Assembly: GCA_029721515.1 (NCBI GenBank)
Contig: CM056554.1
Location: 23,871,488 to 23,935,487, forward strand
Direction: 5' to 3'
DNA: 64,000 nt
Source: Synanceia verrucosa
Lineage: Eukaryota; Chordata; Actinopteri; Perciformes; Synanceiidae
The position numbers and the translations under genes were made by a program. Shown one piece after another: positions 57,801-62,642 of this stretch; position 1 is the stretch's first letter, and every line of letters begins with the position of its first letter. The notes below the pieces were generated by a model. The model saw only the letters and a program-made list of their open reading frames with translations. It searched no databases and was not told where the DNA came from.

Positions 57801-58219
57801 ATAAAGCATAATATCTGGCCCTAAGCTTATTGTTAGTCTTTAATCCGTCACTCGATTATGAACATAAAGGTTAGTTGCAGTCTTCATGACTGACACATCA
57901 TGTTTGTGTTGCAGGAATGCGTCACTTTCTGGATGGACTCACAGATGAGATGGTGCAGAATCACAGAGAGAGACTGTTCGCTGTCGATCACAAAAGCCTG
58001 GTGGAAGTGGCAGAAAGGTGCTGTTTTTATACAACTTTGGAGTAATTAAGAAATCAAACACTTCCGCATGTACTAGAGTTCAAGTGAAGTCTAGGGCCAA
58101 GCTAATTGGTTATATTTTCTTGCAGATACCTCAGCGTGGGCCAGAGGACATGTGGTGTTGCTATCCTGGGCCCAGAGAATGAGACGATTAAAAAGGATCC
58201 CTCATGGATTGTAAAATAA
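33713..58219 (+). CDS. pitrm1: pitrm1, presequence protease (mitochondrial M16C metalloprotease), 27 exons
   Basis: PITRM1 is a zinc metalloprotease of the mitochondrial matrix that degrades cleaved targeting presequences and other unstructured peptides, including amyloid-beta. Coding exons 1-27 (listed separately) total 3078 nt, giving 1025 residues; all junctions keep frame and all introns are GT-AG. Residues 1-35 are basic with almost no acid, fitting a targeting presequence. The inverted zinc motif HILEH is H102-H106 (36209-36223; E105 catalytic), the third ligand is E203 in the FNEMKGAF motif (37676-37678), and the C-terminal clamp motif REKGGAY has R889 and Y895. M16 N-terminal, M16C-associated and C-terminal halves are all present. 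The start is chosen because the ATG at 33713 opens a presequence-like exon with a good donor (GAG|GTAAGT) and correct phase. No frameshift or missing residue was found. Polyadenylation is probably signalled at 58883-58888. Confidence 0.98.
34180..34345. repeat. hAT-like MITE fragment in intron 1
   Basis: 'GTGGGGTGTCCC' followed by 'ATGATACCGATAATGC' and 'CGATACCGATATTGATACG' is the style of fish hAT MITEs. Only one end seen. Confidence 0.4.
34399..34511 (+). mobile_element. SINE S1 fragment in intron 1
   Basis: 'GGATTAGATTAACTGGCTAATTTAAATTG' then a deletion to the tail 'GTGAGGATAAGAGTTAGAAAATGGATGGATGG'. A 40-bp S2 SINE piece (TTGGGCTGGGAATCGGAGGG) follows at 34627-34666. Confidence 0.75.
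35154..35645. mobile_element. hAT-type MITE remnant in intron 1
   Basis: Left end TAGGGCTGGGCGATAAACC; right part has 'GAATATCGCAATAATGTATTGCGATACG' and 'TTGCCAATACCCACC'. The right part is related to 45590-45690. Includes a short (ATT)n. Confidence 0.55.
35731..35836 (+). CDS. pitrm1: pitrm1 exon 2
   Basis: 106 nt, residues 16-51. The AG at 35729-35730 is the acceptor that gives the correct phase; a later AG at 35742-35743 would break it. Ends presequence and begins the mature N-terminus (KIHGFTV). Donor GTAAAG. Confidence 0.9.
35952..36058 (+). CDS. pitrm1: pitrm1 exon 3
   Basis: 107 nt, residues 52-86. Family motif LTAVTLTHDKTGA then AARDDSNNLF. Donor GTTGGT; ends in a split Ser codon. 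Confidence 0.96.
36166..36317 (+). CDS. pitrm1: pitrm1 exon 4 (zinc site)
   Basis: 152 nt, residues 87-137. Carries the inverted zinc-binding motif HILEH at 36209-36223 and GSQKYPCRDPFFKML. Acceptor TTTCAG, donor GTACAG. Confidence 0.98.
36455..36753. mobile_element. Palindromic MITE in intron 4
   Basis: 299 bp with inverted ends CAGGGTTCCCA / TGGGAACCCTG and a central palindrome 'AAACGGGTTAAAAG...TTAAACCCGTTT' (about 36593-36624). Ends and size are hAT-like; the flanking 8-mers do not match well. Confidence 0.75.
36764..36990 (-). repeat. LINE 3' tail in intron 4
   Basis: 'AAGATACAAGAGTCTTTATTGTCATTATG' reversed is the usual ending of fish Rex1/L2-like LINEs, followed by repeated 'GTAATATTTGCAGCAGA' units. 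No coding part. Confidence 0.5.
37243..37357 (+). CDS. pitrm1: pitrm1 exon 5
   Basis: 115 nt, residues 138-175. Encodes SDYTMYPFSTQN and FQNLLSVYLDAVFFPCL. Acceptor CAACAG, donor GTGAGG. Confidence 0.97.
37597..37693 (+). CDS. pitrm1: pitrm1 exon 6 (third zinc ligand)
   Basis: 97 nt, residues 176-208. The QEGWRLE motif and VVFNEMKGAF; the Glu at 37676-37678 is the third zinc ligand of M16 enzymes. Acceptor TTCCAG, donor GTAAGT. Confidence 0.97.
37828..38544. mobile_element. hAT element in intron 6 carrying a foldback repeat
   Basis: Ends TAGGGCTGGGTA and TACCCAGCCCTA; flanking 8-mers CTTTTTAG and CTTATTAA agree at 6 of 8. Between them at about 38112-38472 lies a foldback repeat (ACCTCCGCCAAGGAGGTTATG ... 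AACCTCCTTGGTGGC) with inner inverted blocks 'GTGGCCTAACTTAAAACTGATTAA' and 'AAGTTAGGCTACTTCTAGCC'. Confidence 0.75.
38641..38801 (+). CDS. pitrm1: pitrm1 exon 7
   Basis: 161 nt, residues 209-261. LYPDHTYSVVSGGEP and the HFHSTHYHPSNA motif. Acceptor TTCCAG, donor GTACAG; ends in a split Arg codon. Confidence 0.98.
38910..39430 (+). pseudogene. Harbinger-type remnant with MADF-like exon, intron 7
   Basis: 39266-39388 reads as a MADF (Myb/SANT-like) N-terminus: RFIIEVEKHNVIYD, then a TGA at codon 20, then FYKDSNRKENPWREF. PIF/Harbinger elements often encode such a DNA-binding partner protein. Upstream 38915-39110 is CpG-rich and non-repetitive, as a promoter of such a gene would be. The in-frame stop makes it a pseudogene; it lies on the same strand as pitrm1. 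Confidence 0.6.
39445..39571 (+). CDS. pitrm1: pitrm1 exon 8
   Basis: 127 nt, residues 262-304. FFTYGDLPLEQHLKQI motif. Acceptor TTCAG, donor GTAACT. Confidence 0.96.
39765..40103 (+). mobile_element. Full-length tRNA-derived SINE (S1), intron 8
   Basis: The most complete S1 copy. The tRNA-like head has an A box (TGGTGTAGTGG) and B box (GGGTTCGAATA), the body has 'GGCTAATTTAAATTGACC', and the tail is (GGAT)n. A 13-bp duplication TAGAGAAATTTGA flanks it at 39752-39764 and 40104-40116. Confidence 0.95.
40353..40752 (+). mobile_element. TTAA-flanked MITE, copy 2, intron 8
   Basis: TTAA at 40353-40356 and 40749-40752. Ends CTCATTGAGTGTCAGCC and GGCACTCAAAGGG are inverted. The complete type copy of the family. 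Confidence 0.85.
40921..41009 (+). CDS. pitrm1: pitrm1 exon 9
   Basis: 89 nt, residues 305-333. Less conserved segment ending in VSYLLGD across the junction. Acceptor GGTCAG, donor GTAAGA. Confidence 0.93.
41163..41291 (+). CDS. pitrm1: pitrm1 exon 10
   Basis: 129 nt, residues 334-376. ITDTFEGFTLSLLSSL and SGPNSPFYKALIE motifs. Acceptor TGTAG, donor GTGTGT. Confidence 0.97.
41457..41570 (+). CDS. pitrm1: pitrm1 exon 11
   Basis: 114 nt, residues 377-414. FSIGLQGIAEEDTERV motif. Acceptor TTGCAG, donor GTAAGT. Confidence 0.97.
41637..41955. mobile_element. hAT-type MITE, intron 11
   Basis: 319 bp, ends TAGGCCTGGAACGGTA and TTTACAGGCCTA. The 8-bp duplication is GGCTTAAT (41629-41636) and GACTTAAT (41956-41963), 7 of 8 identical. 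Contains a perfect 15-bp-arm palindrome at 41854-41888. Confidence 0.85.
42098..42194 (+). CDS. pitrm1: pitrm1 exon 12
   Basis: 97 nt, residues 415-447. KGFEEERIEALLHKIEIQMK motif. Acceptor TCACAG, donor GTGGGT. Confidence 0.98.
42557..42691 (+). CDS. pitrm1: pitrm1 exon 13
   Basis: 135 nt, residues 448-492. WNHDGNPVELL motif. The acceptor AAAG follows an unusually long T run (about 42531-42552). Donor GTCAGT. Confidence 0.96.
43228..43366 (+). CDS. pitrm1: pitrm1 exon 14
   Basis: 139 nt, residues 493-538. Charged helical linker between the two M16 halves, ending at IYEKG. Acceptor CTGCAG, donor GTGACT. Confidence 0.96.
43871..43987 (+). CDS. pitrm1: pitrm1 exon 15
   Basis: 117 nt, residues 539-577. 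QDASCLPALKVSDIEPTIP motif, well conserved in PITRM1. Donor GTACAG. Confidence 0.97.
44065..44194 (+). CDS. pitrm1: pitrm1 exon 16
   Basis: 130 nt, residues 578-620. VPVQYCEQPTNGLVYF and LNTLPEELR.YVPLFC motifs. Acceptor CCACAG, donor GTGAGT. Confidence 0.97.
44470..44717 (+). repeat. 31-bp minisatellite, 8 copies, intron 16
   Basis: Exactly 248 bases made of eight 31-bp units beginning CTAGAATAATATTATAATAA and ending CATAATATTAT. Units differ at a few positions. AT content is very high. Confidence 0.92.
44873..45300. mobile_element. MITE in intron 16
   Basis: Ends CAGCGTTCCTGCAG and GTGCAAGAACCCTG are inverted-like (consensus CAGGGTTCTTGCA), and TTATT lies on both sides (44868-44872, 45301-45305). 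The interior is rich in 'GTCTTAAATT' words in both orientations. Confidence 0.65.
45415..45535 (+). CDS. pitrm1: pitrm1 exon 17
   Basis: 121 nt, residues 621-661. MGCGALDYRQQAQQ and TGGMSVSTQV motifs. Acceptor GGTTAG, donor GTCATT (weak +4 to +6). A partial duplicate lies at 47361-47417. Confidence 0.97.
45590..45700. repeat. hAT-type end fragment, intron 17
   Basis: 'ATATCGCAATAATGTATCGTATCG' and 'GTCCTTGCCAATACCCAACC' match the right part of 35154-35645. Confidence 0.5.
45701..46539. other. Intron 17 remainder
   Basis: No gene. 46285-46400 resembles a reversed LINE/SINE 3' end ('GATTTTATTATTGTGTC'). Confidence 0.35.
46540..46616 (+). CDS. pitrm1: pitrm1 exon 18
   Basis: 77 nt, residues 662-686. 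GVLLFSSCLDRNLPHMFQLW motif. Acceptor TTTCAG, donor GTATGT. Confidence 0.97.
46712..46877 (+). CDS. pitrm1: pitrm1 exon 19
   Basis: 166 nt, residues 687-742. MSAQELANGISYSGHMYA and LTPAGDLQESFGGMEQ motifs. Acceptor TTCTAG, donor GTACTG. Confidence 0.98.
47062..47319. mobile_element. hAT-type MITE, intron 19
   Basis: 258 bp, ends TAGGGCTGTGGAA and GACAGCCGTA. The perfect 8-bp duplication GTATATAT is at 47054-47061 and 47320-47327. Confidence 0.88.
47361..47417 (+). pseudogene. Partial duplicate of pitrm1 exon 17 in intron 19
   Basis: 57 bases match the last 57 bases of exon 17 (45479-45535) at 52 positions, in the same orientation and frame (MSFSTQLTSDSTHLDMYEQ versus MSVSTQVISDSNHLDMYEQ). 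Similarity stops exactly at the exon end, after GAGCAG. The next bases (CTTTTT) give no GT donor, so it is unlikely to be spliced as an exon today. It starts 34 bases after the target duplication of the neighbouring hAT MITE. Confidence 0.85.
47488..48256 (-). pseudogene. L2-type LINE 3' part, intron 19
   Basis: Minus frame from about 48250 has 'KVKPFLSRADLEKDIHAFIS' and 'DYCNALYAGL', then 'HITQVLRSLHWLL', the conserved LINE C-terminal region, up to a stop at 47917. The 3' non-coding part ends in 'AATAATAATTTGATTGA' near 47490. 5'-truncated. Confidence 0.8.
48257..48470 (-). repeat. Second LINE 3' tail
   Basis: 'AATCAGAAACAACTTTAATTGTCCCC' then 'GTGCAATA'-type words, reversed Rex1/L2-like 3' UTR. 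No coding part. Confidence 0.5.
48475..48666. repeat. (TA)n and derived microsatellite
   Basis: About 75 bases of nearly pure TA followed by TATACGTGTATA-like units. The ORFs on both strands through it are artefacts of the repeat. Confidence 0.95.
48832..49111 (-). mobile_element. SINE S1, intron 19
   Basis: Reverse copy without the tRNA head. 10-bp duplication TTCATGTCGT at 48822-48831 and 49112-49121. Inserted 100 bases before exon 20. Confidence 0.93.
49212..49312 (+). CDS. pitrm1: pitrm1 exon 20
   Basis: 101 nt, residues 743-775. VKFMKRIAEMSDLS and RIKKHLLNPDNMR motifs. Acceptor ATCAG, donor GTGGGT. Confidence 0.97.
49454..49574 (+). CDS. pitrm1: pitrm1 exon 21
   Basis: 121 nt, residues 776-816. 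AINATPQKMSDSAAQLESF. Acceptor CATAG, donor GTAAGG. Confidence 0.95.
49705..49755 (+). CDS. pitrm1: pitrm1 exon 22
   Basis: 51 nt, residues 817-833, the variable segment of the family. Acceptor GAAG, the only phase without a stop; donor GTAAGA. Least certain exon because conservation is low, but it bridges exons 21 and 23 in phase. Confidence 0.8.
50034..50133 (-). mobile_element. SINE S1, internally deleted, intron 22
   Basis: Reverse tail joined directly to 'GGGCACATAGAGACAGACAACC' and ending at 'CAATTTAAATT'. Perfect 16-bp duplication AGACTACATGGAACAT at 50018-50033 and 50134-50149. Confidence 0.93.
50636..50748 (+). CDS. pitrm1: pitrm1 exon 23
   Basis: 113 nt, residues 834-870. QMKTFFQLPFPVNYV and IRTVPF motifs. 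The acceptor TTTAAG at 50635 is preferred; the AG three bases later would drop one Glu. Donor GTACCA. Confidence 0.93.
50916..51827 (-). mobile_element. Tc1-like transposon, copy 2, intron 23
   Basis: Inverted ends TACACTATATTGCCAAAAGT and ACTTTTGGCAATATAGTGTA with TA at both edges. The minus ORF 51477-51040 keeps much of the DDE half of the transposase ('FQHDCAPVHKARSIKTWM', 'ELDWPAQSPDLNPI.HLWDE') but the N-terminal half is out of frame and the region near the right end is deleted relative to copy 1. Inactive. Confidence 0.92.
52191..52387. mobile_element. Palindromic hAT-type MITE, intron 23
   Basis: 197 bp. Ends TAGTGATGTACAAATGAAGC and GCTTCATTTGTCCAGCACTG; arms pair over about 75 bases. 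Flanks CTAGCAAT (52183-52190) and CTCGCAAC (52388-52395) agree at 6 of 8. Confidence 0.82.
52464..53217. mobile_element. Non-autonomous hAT element, intron 23
   Basis: Ends TAGGGCTGCAAC and GTTGCAACCCTA with 'AATCGATTATTA' blocks inside both. Perfect 8-bp duplication CTGTAATT at 52456-52463 and 53218-53225. Holds a (TG)n run at 53079-53112. No transposase. It ends 138 bases before exon 24. Confidence 0.93.
53356..53478 (+). CDS. pitrm1: pitrm1 exon 24 (substrate clamp)
   Basis: 123 nt, residues 871-911. MTAKFLHGEIREKGGAYGGGA contains the Arg and Tyr that in M16 enzymes contact the substrate backbone. Acceptor GTCAG, donor GTGGGC. Confidence 0.98.
53753..54811. mobile_element. Foldback repeat, second copy, intron 24
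   Basis: Starts TTACCTCCGCCAAGGAG and ends 'CTCCTTGGCGGCAGAGGTAAC...CTTTTCTAGTT'. Inner arms 'GTTGTGGACGGATTTTGACG' and 'CGTCAAAATCCGTCCAGAAC' pair. It is the same repeat as 38112-38472 and is interrupted by a hAT element. Confidence 0.8.
54046..54687. mobile_element. hAT-type element inside the foldback repeat
   Basis: 642 bp, ends TAGGGCTGGGTATCGATTC and TTAACCCAGCCATA. Perfect 8-bp duplication ACATACAT at 54038-54045 and 54688-54695. No transposase seen. Confidence 0.9.
54834..54862 (+). repeat. 29-A homopolymer before exon 25
   Basis: Uninterrupted A run, 45 bases upstream of the exon 25 acceptor. Confidence 0.97.
54908..55053 (+). CDS. pitrm1: pitrm1 exon 25
   Basis: 146 nt, residues 912-960. 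FRKGVDWAKSGQFTQQDVDE and AVDSPVAPS motifs. Acceptor CCAAG, 45 bases after a 29-A tract; donor GTGAGA. Confidence 0.97.
55440..55890 (-). pseudogene. L2-type LINE RT C-terminus, intron 25
   Basis: The minus ORF 55889-55533 has 'ARNLGVVMNSDLNFSSHIK', 'QQDLEKVVHAFIFSRLDYCNSVFTGL' and 'KKSIRQLQL'. A deletion then jumps to the LINE tail (55440-55530). Inactive. Confidence 0.82.
56290..57180 (+). pseudogene. hAT transposase fragment, intron 25
   Basis: 5' end resembles 31813-31990 ('CCCCCTGCTGGTGATACTTGGAGGA', 'AAAATCAATTGTAAAACAT'). After the SINE, 56852-57119 encodes a hAT (ZBED-like) piece with 'SIQLEHTTDVADLAVLMV.IRF' (normally LDESTDV). Truncated by a stop at 57119. Confidence 0.7.
56404..56711 (-). 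mobile_element. Near full-length SINE S1, intron 25
   Basis: Reverse copy with the tRNA-like head at its right end (GGGATTCGAACC, CCACTACACCACCGTGCCGCC). Duplication AATTGTAAAACAT (56391-56403) and AATTGTGAAACAT (56712-56724), one mismatch. It interrupts the hAT relic. Confidence 0.93.
57290..57700 (-). repeat. Transposon family with WRRLK motif, copy 1 (two units)
   Basis: Two imperfect ~190-bp units (57290-57480 and 57485-57690), CG-rich compared with flanks. The minus strand of the second reads 'DAIERWRRLKA' and 'HLRHISLLRS'. The same family occurs in the other orientation at 59770-60480. 'AF.RWR.LK' with a leading basic region is a recurrent domain of fish transposon-linked ORFs as I remember it. 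Confidence 0.6.
57915..58017 (+). CDS. pitrm1: pitrm1 exon 26
   Basis: 103 nt, residues 961-994. HFLDGLTDEMVQNHRERLFAV motif. Acceptor TTGCAG, donor GTGCTG. Confidence 0.97.
58126..58219 (+). CDS. pitrm1: pitrm1 exon 27 with stop
   Basis: 94 nt, residues 995-1025 and TAA at 58217-58219. GVAILGPENETIKKDPSWIVK C-terminus as in the family. Acceptor TTGCAG. Confidence 0.98.
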
Positions 58220-58321
58220 CTAGAACAGCAGGTGTTTTAGGATTGAAAACCGTGGTCCACAGTGGCAAGATATGCTAAAAAACAGTGACATTTTCTAGTT
58301 TGGATATTATTATTTTTAAAA

Positions 58322-58777
58322 TTAACTCTTTGAGTGCCATTGACGTAGACATATGTCAAAGTGTTTTTTTTTTTTGTTTTTTTTTGGCAGCAGTCGCAAG
58401 AGGGCGTTCTCACACAGCCTGTGAGTAATATTGGGGCTTCTGGGATTTGTAGTCAGGACATAAAGAGACAGTATAGGCCGCAGAGATCAAAGCAGGAACT
58501 GGAGACATTGGGAACAGAGAGCAGAGTACTAGGTACTAGGAAAAAAAAGTGGTGATTTTGGTGAAAGTGGCCTCTACCTCTGATAAAACAAGAATGGAAC
58601 AAAGTAAAAACAAACATTTTTTCATGATGAAATAGTCTCTTCTTTCATTTGAGCTATTCTGTGTTTTCAGAGTCATAGTACCAAATATTCTGTGGGTCTA
58701 GAAATATGACTCAAAATGGGCAAAAATGCTGGAACAAGGCACTCTGTTTTAAAAACGGCTGGTACTCAGTGAGTTAA
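58322..58777 (-). mobile_element. TTAA-flanked MITE, copy 3, in pitrm1 3' region
   Basis: TTAA at 58322-58325 and 58774-58777. Reverse of copy 2. It begins about 100 bases after the pitrm1 stop codon and before the likely polyadenylation signal, so it probably forms much of the 3' UTR. Confidence 0.85.
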
Positions 58778-58882
58778 ACTTGCATACATTTCAGAGAGGA
58801 GGAATGTGGACTGATTATCTGCTTTTTCTTTTTCGTTTTGTATATTCTATCTTGTACATATTCATGGAAATGTGATTATTAT

Positions 58883-58888
58883 ATTAAA
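58883..58888 (+). terminator. pitrm1: Probable pitrm1 polyadenylation signal
   Basis: ATTAAA, the commonest variant signal, about 665 bases after the stop, followed by a G/T-containing stretch (58905-58930). No AATAAA occurs between the stop codon and here. Confidence 0.55.
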
Positions 58889-58889
58889 G

Positions 58890-59769
58890 TACAGTATTGT
58901 AAAAACTGTTTGATTCAGCTCTTTATTTTTGTTTTGTGATCATGGAAAAATTGTGATTTTTGTTAAACATAACATCACATGTTGCATTACATGTTTTTAT
59001 GGCATACTATGGTAATAAGTTGATTTACATTTATGACATAGGCTACTATGACTGTTATATTTTTAAGGCACACTATATTTTTAACATTTTATTGACTTAT
59101 TTTATGATCTATTACAATGTGGCTGTGACACCACCACAAATGTGTTGTTGTTCACCAAAAAACAGTATTGTTGATTACCAAATGTTTTTATATTTCTGTA
59201 ATGGTTAATCCACCAGTATGTCCAACTTAGGAAGGACATACTGGTGGACTTTGAGGACAAACAGGGCAGGTGGTCAAATACATGAAGTATACAACATTTA
59301 ATGATAAAAACACTTTCTAAGAAAGACACAACCTTTAGTGTGCTGTCTGTCTCCCTCCCTGATGTAACTTATCACCTCCCACAAGTCAGTGCTGGTCAGG
59401 TGACCCTTTACCCCCATGGCCCAGGGAACAAAGTGAAAGAGAGTTGTTCAGCAGGAATTTTTCTTTTGTTTTTGAGGGCAGATGATGGAGAAAGCTGGCA
59501 TCCTTCTGTGGAAAAAACAACACATTTAGTATCTTTTCATGGGGATACCTCAATTGAATGAAAACAAGTGTTGTGCTAGTGGTTTACCGGTGATGTTTGT
59601 CTCCTTATGCTGGTTAAGTGGGGGGACAGCTCAGTGTCACTATGAATCTGAAGGGAACCCCCCATCTATAGAGACATCTGAGAACATGAATGAAAGCAAT
59701 CTGAATTCATCAATCAGAAAATCATTTACCAAGTAACAGACAAACACACCATATTGTGACAGTAACTGT
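58890..59769. other. Intergenic, no gene recognised
   Basis: Contains only a perfect 15-bp-arm hairpin at 59209-59248. ORFs of 60-86 codons show no motifs. Confidence 0.4.
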
Positions 59770-60480
59770 GTTTATTTATTTAAAGGTACAATATGTAAGA
59801 AATGTATATAAATTAATTATAAAATGGTCCTGATATGTCACCAGACATTAAGAAATCATGTTCATTTCAAATACTTATATCACTGAGAACAGTAGTCCAG
59901 CCAGAATATTCTCATTTAAAAAGCTAAGCTGCAGCCCTCAACTGATGTTTATGTTGTCATGTTGTGTTTTGGTCTGATGTGCCACCCTCCACCTGTCTCC
60001 AAATCACAAAGTCAGAAGTGTTTCAGCATCCGGATTGCCAGCTCTGCTCTAGTTACCACAGCTGCAGCTACGAACGTGTCTAACGTTATGAAACCTAAAA
60101 GACCTCGTTATGAATCTGAAATATGTCGTGACAAATCCGAAATAAAACAAGGATTTGTATAGGAGATGCCTTTGAAAGATGGAGACGACTGAAAGCAGAC
60201 AGGCAGCAGCACACCGCTCCGCTCACTTTACCACTGCCCTCCACAGCTTTCCTCCGGCACATTTCACTCCTTCTAAGTGCCCATGGTGATGCCCAAGGTG
60301 GCTGCTTTTCATTCACTGTAACAGTTTGAAACTTTGGACCTCCAGACGGACCCCCGGTGCTACCTGCTGGCCTTGGCCCGGCAGCTGCACTCCTGATCGG
60401 CCACTATCACTGCAGACCCCATCCCGGAGCGCCGCTCACTTTACCCCAGCCCTCCACAGCTATCCTCCGGCACATTTCAC
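59770..60480 (+). repeat. Transposon family with WRRLK motif, copy 2
   Basis: Begins 'AAAGGTACAATATGTAAGAAATG', then a segment encoding 'KPKRPRYESEICRDKSEIKQG', then shifted 'GDAFERWRRLKADRQ'. After that come two CG-rich blocks (60215-60330, 60345-60480) matching 57290-57700 in reverse, including 'CCTCCGGCACATTTCACTCC'. Decayed. Confidence 0.6.
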
Positions 60481-61079
60481 TCCTTCTAAGTGTCTATATA
60501 TACACTGTATATACTGTATATTAGCTGTTGTTATATTGAATTGGACATTTTCATACAATTTTATATGTAGTGGTAATGTGTTTTCATTGTTGTTATTCTG
60601 TACACATGGCATCCATTGCACGTCTGTCCATCCTGGAAGAGGGATCCCTCCTCTGTTGCATATGAGGCATGTTCATGTATGCACTTAACTTCACCACATT
60701 TATTAATGGAAATTGCGCACATATGTGCATACACACAGTTTGATAGATCTGAAAACCATTTATATTTTTAACATATACGCCACAGATTTTCTGTGTATGC
60801 AGTTTTAGTGGCGGATTCAAACACTTTTTGATAAATGAGGCCCCAGCTCTTTTCTTAGGGAAACGCTAGGGCAGTGACAGTTAGTGCCAGTAACAGTGAA
60901 TAGCTATTATTTATTGAGAAGCAATGTGAAGTCAGCGGCCACGGCCTCCAGCTCCAAGCGGCCAGTGGTACCCTATTCGCACCAGGTATGTGACTGTGTT
61001 TTAATGAGCCTAAGTTTGGTTGGGACTTTGTTATGGCCTCCATCTTAGTACCTAAACACTGTTGGTGCACATAATTGCC
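60481..61079. other. Unclassified
   Basis: No gene. 'TTTTTGATAAATGAGGCCCC' near 60826-60845 looks like the end of a dispersed repeat. Confidence 0.3.
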
Positions 61080-62424
61080 ATGTACCTCTGTACATCCGGG
61101 AGACCTGTGACGTTGGAGCTCGCCAACATCCTCTCCACGCGGGACGTTTACAGTGTCTCCTGGCAGATTTCCCTGCCCCGACTGTCACCAAGCACGGTGT
61201 GGAGCGTCACATTGTGACAGTCAGTCCGGCAGTTTTCGCACAGGCGTCTTGATGCTGCTAAACTGGTGATAGCCAAGGAAGAGTTAGCAATCACGGAACA
61301 GCTCAGCGCTATGCGTCGCTCCGACAGCCCGTGGGCTTCCCCTCTGCAAATGGTCCCCAAGGAAAATGGTGTTGATCCCTCAGTGGGGATTTCAAGCACC
61401 TTAACAATACCACCACACCTGATATCCATCACCCAGTCCCACACATTCAGGATTCCTCTGTCCACCTAGTGAAGGTGACAACCTTGTCGGAGGTGAATTT
61501 AGTTTGGGGCTACCACCAAGGGCCTGTGCATCTGCAGAGCATGCCCAAGACTGCAGTCATCACTAGGGGTGTCCTCACGACGATTCACCAGGTAACGATT
61601 TGATTCAGTTCGATTCTATGATGCATTGAGATGCATCAAATTTCTACTGCACACAAGGCAAATTTTTCATCAGTTATGAGGCAATACAAGCAGTAAGGTA
61701 TAATAATACTCCTGGAAGTAATTGAAACTTCACAACTTTGTCGTCCACTCGAGGTCAGAAAATAAACAGTGATATAATCGATTATGGCACATTGCCGCAT
61801 CGATGGAGAATCGTGCATGCCCTGCAATGCAATGCATCGCCGAATCGATTATTGTTGACACCACTAGTCATCACCCCATCCAGCCTTTTTGAGTTTCTCC
61901 ATATGCCGTTTGGCTTTTAAGGAGCAGAGCAGACTTTTCAGCAATTGATGGACTCTGTGCTGTGAGGCTTGTAATTTTTTATTTTTATCGCAGCTTTTCG
62001 AGCAGCTGTACAGCCATAAGATAAGATAATCCTTTATTCGTCCCACAGATGGGGAAATTTGCCATGGCTTGATCATGAACCTAGCCAAGTTTGGGCTGTC
62101 TGCTATGACCCTTTTAGACCACCATGTTTCTCAGCAGGGGACAGTTTCCCTTCTTGTCAAGGTGGAGGCAGTTTTTCCTCTTTTCCACGACCCCGTACCG
62201 TCAGGACCCGACAGTAGGGGATGTTGAACTTCTACAACCAATTCATTCCACATGCAAGCCACCTAATGTGTCCCCTGTATGAGGCACTGATAGCTGCCAC
62301 GGATGTGGACAGAATGGTCAAGCGGTTGCAGGTATTTGAGACCAATGCTGCCATGCTGGCACATCCGTCCGTGGCCGCTCCTGTGGTCCTTACCACTGAT
62401 GCCACGAATGTTACAGCATGTTAG
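61080..62424 (+). pseudogene. Ty3/Gypsy pol relic
   Basis: The plus strand shows the RT entry region 'AKEELAITEQL' and 'RRSDSPWASPLQMVPKE' (61268-61365). RT continues around the MITE: 'VWGYHQG'-like text before it, and 'ITPSSLFEFLHMPFGF' at 61866-61920 after it. Then 'LIMNLAKFGLSA' (about 62070-62105) and the RT end/RNase H start 'MLNFYNQFIPHASHL..PLYEAL', 'MLAHPS.AAPVVLTTDA' (62221-62420). The YxDD region is damaged and partly replaced by a short LINE tail at about 62018-62055 ('AAGATAATCCTTTATTCGTCCC'). Inactive. Confidence 0.85.
61564..61866. mobile_element. hAT-type MITE splitting the Gypsy RT
   Basis: 303 bp, ends TAGGGGTGTCCTCA and GTTGACACCACTA. Perfect 8-bp duplication GTCATCAC at 61556-61563 and 61867-61874. 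'AATCGATTAT' and 'ATGCATTGAGATGCAT' blocks inside. Confidence 0.92.
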
Positions 62425-62642
62425 TGCTCTCTTCTTGTATCTCATCTTTTTGTTTTCTTTCTCTCATTTTTTTCCATCCTGGTTTGTTTTTTATTTTTAG
62501 TATGTTTTGAATTTTTTGTTGTTGAAATATGTTACTTATTCTGTATGCCTTGCACCTGTGCATCAAATTGCCCCAAAGCTTGTTTAAGTGTATTTTATTG
62601 GGCCAAGGCCCCTCACTCGTGAACAACACACCAAGATACTTA

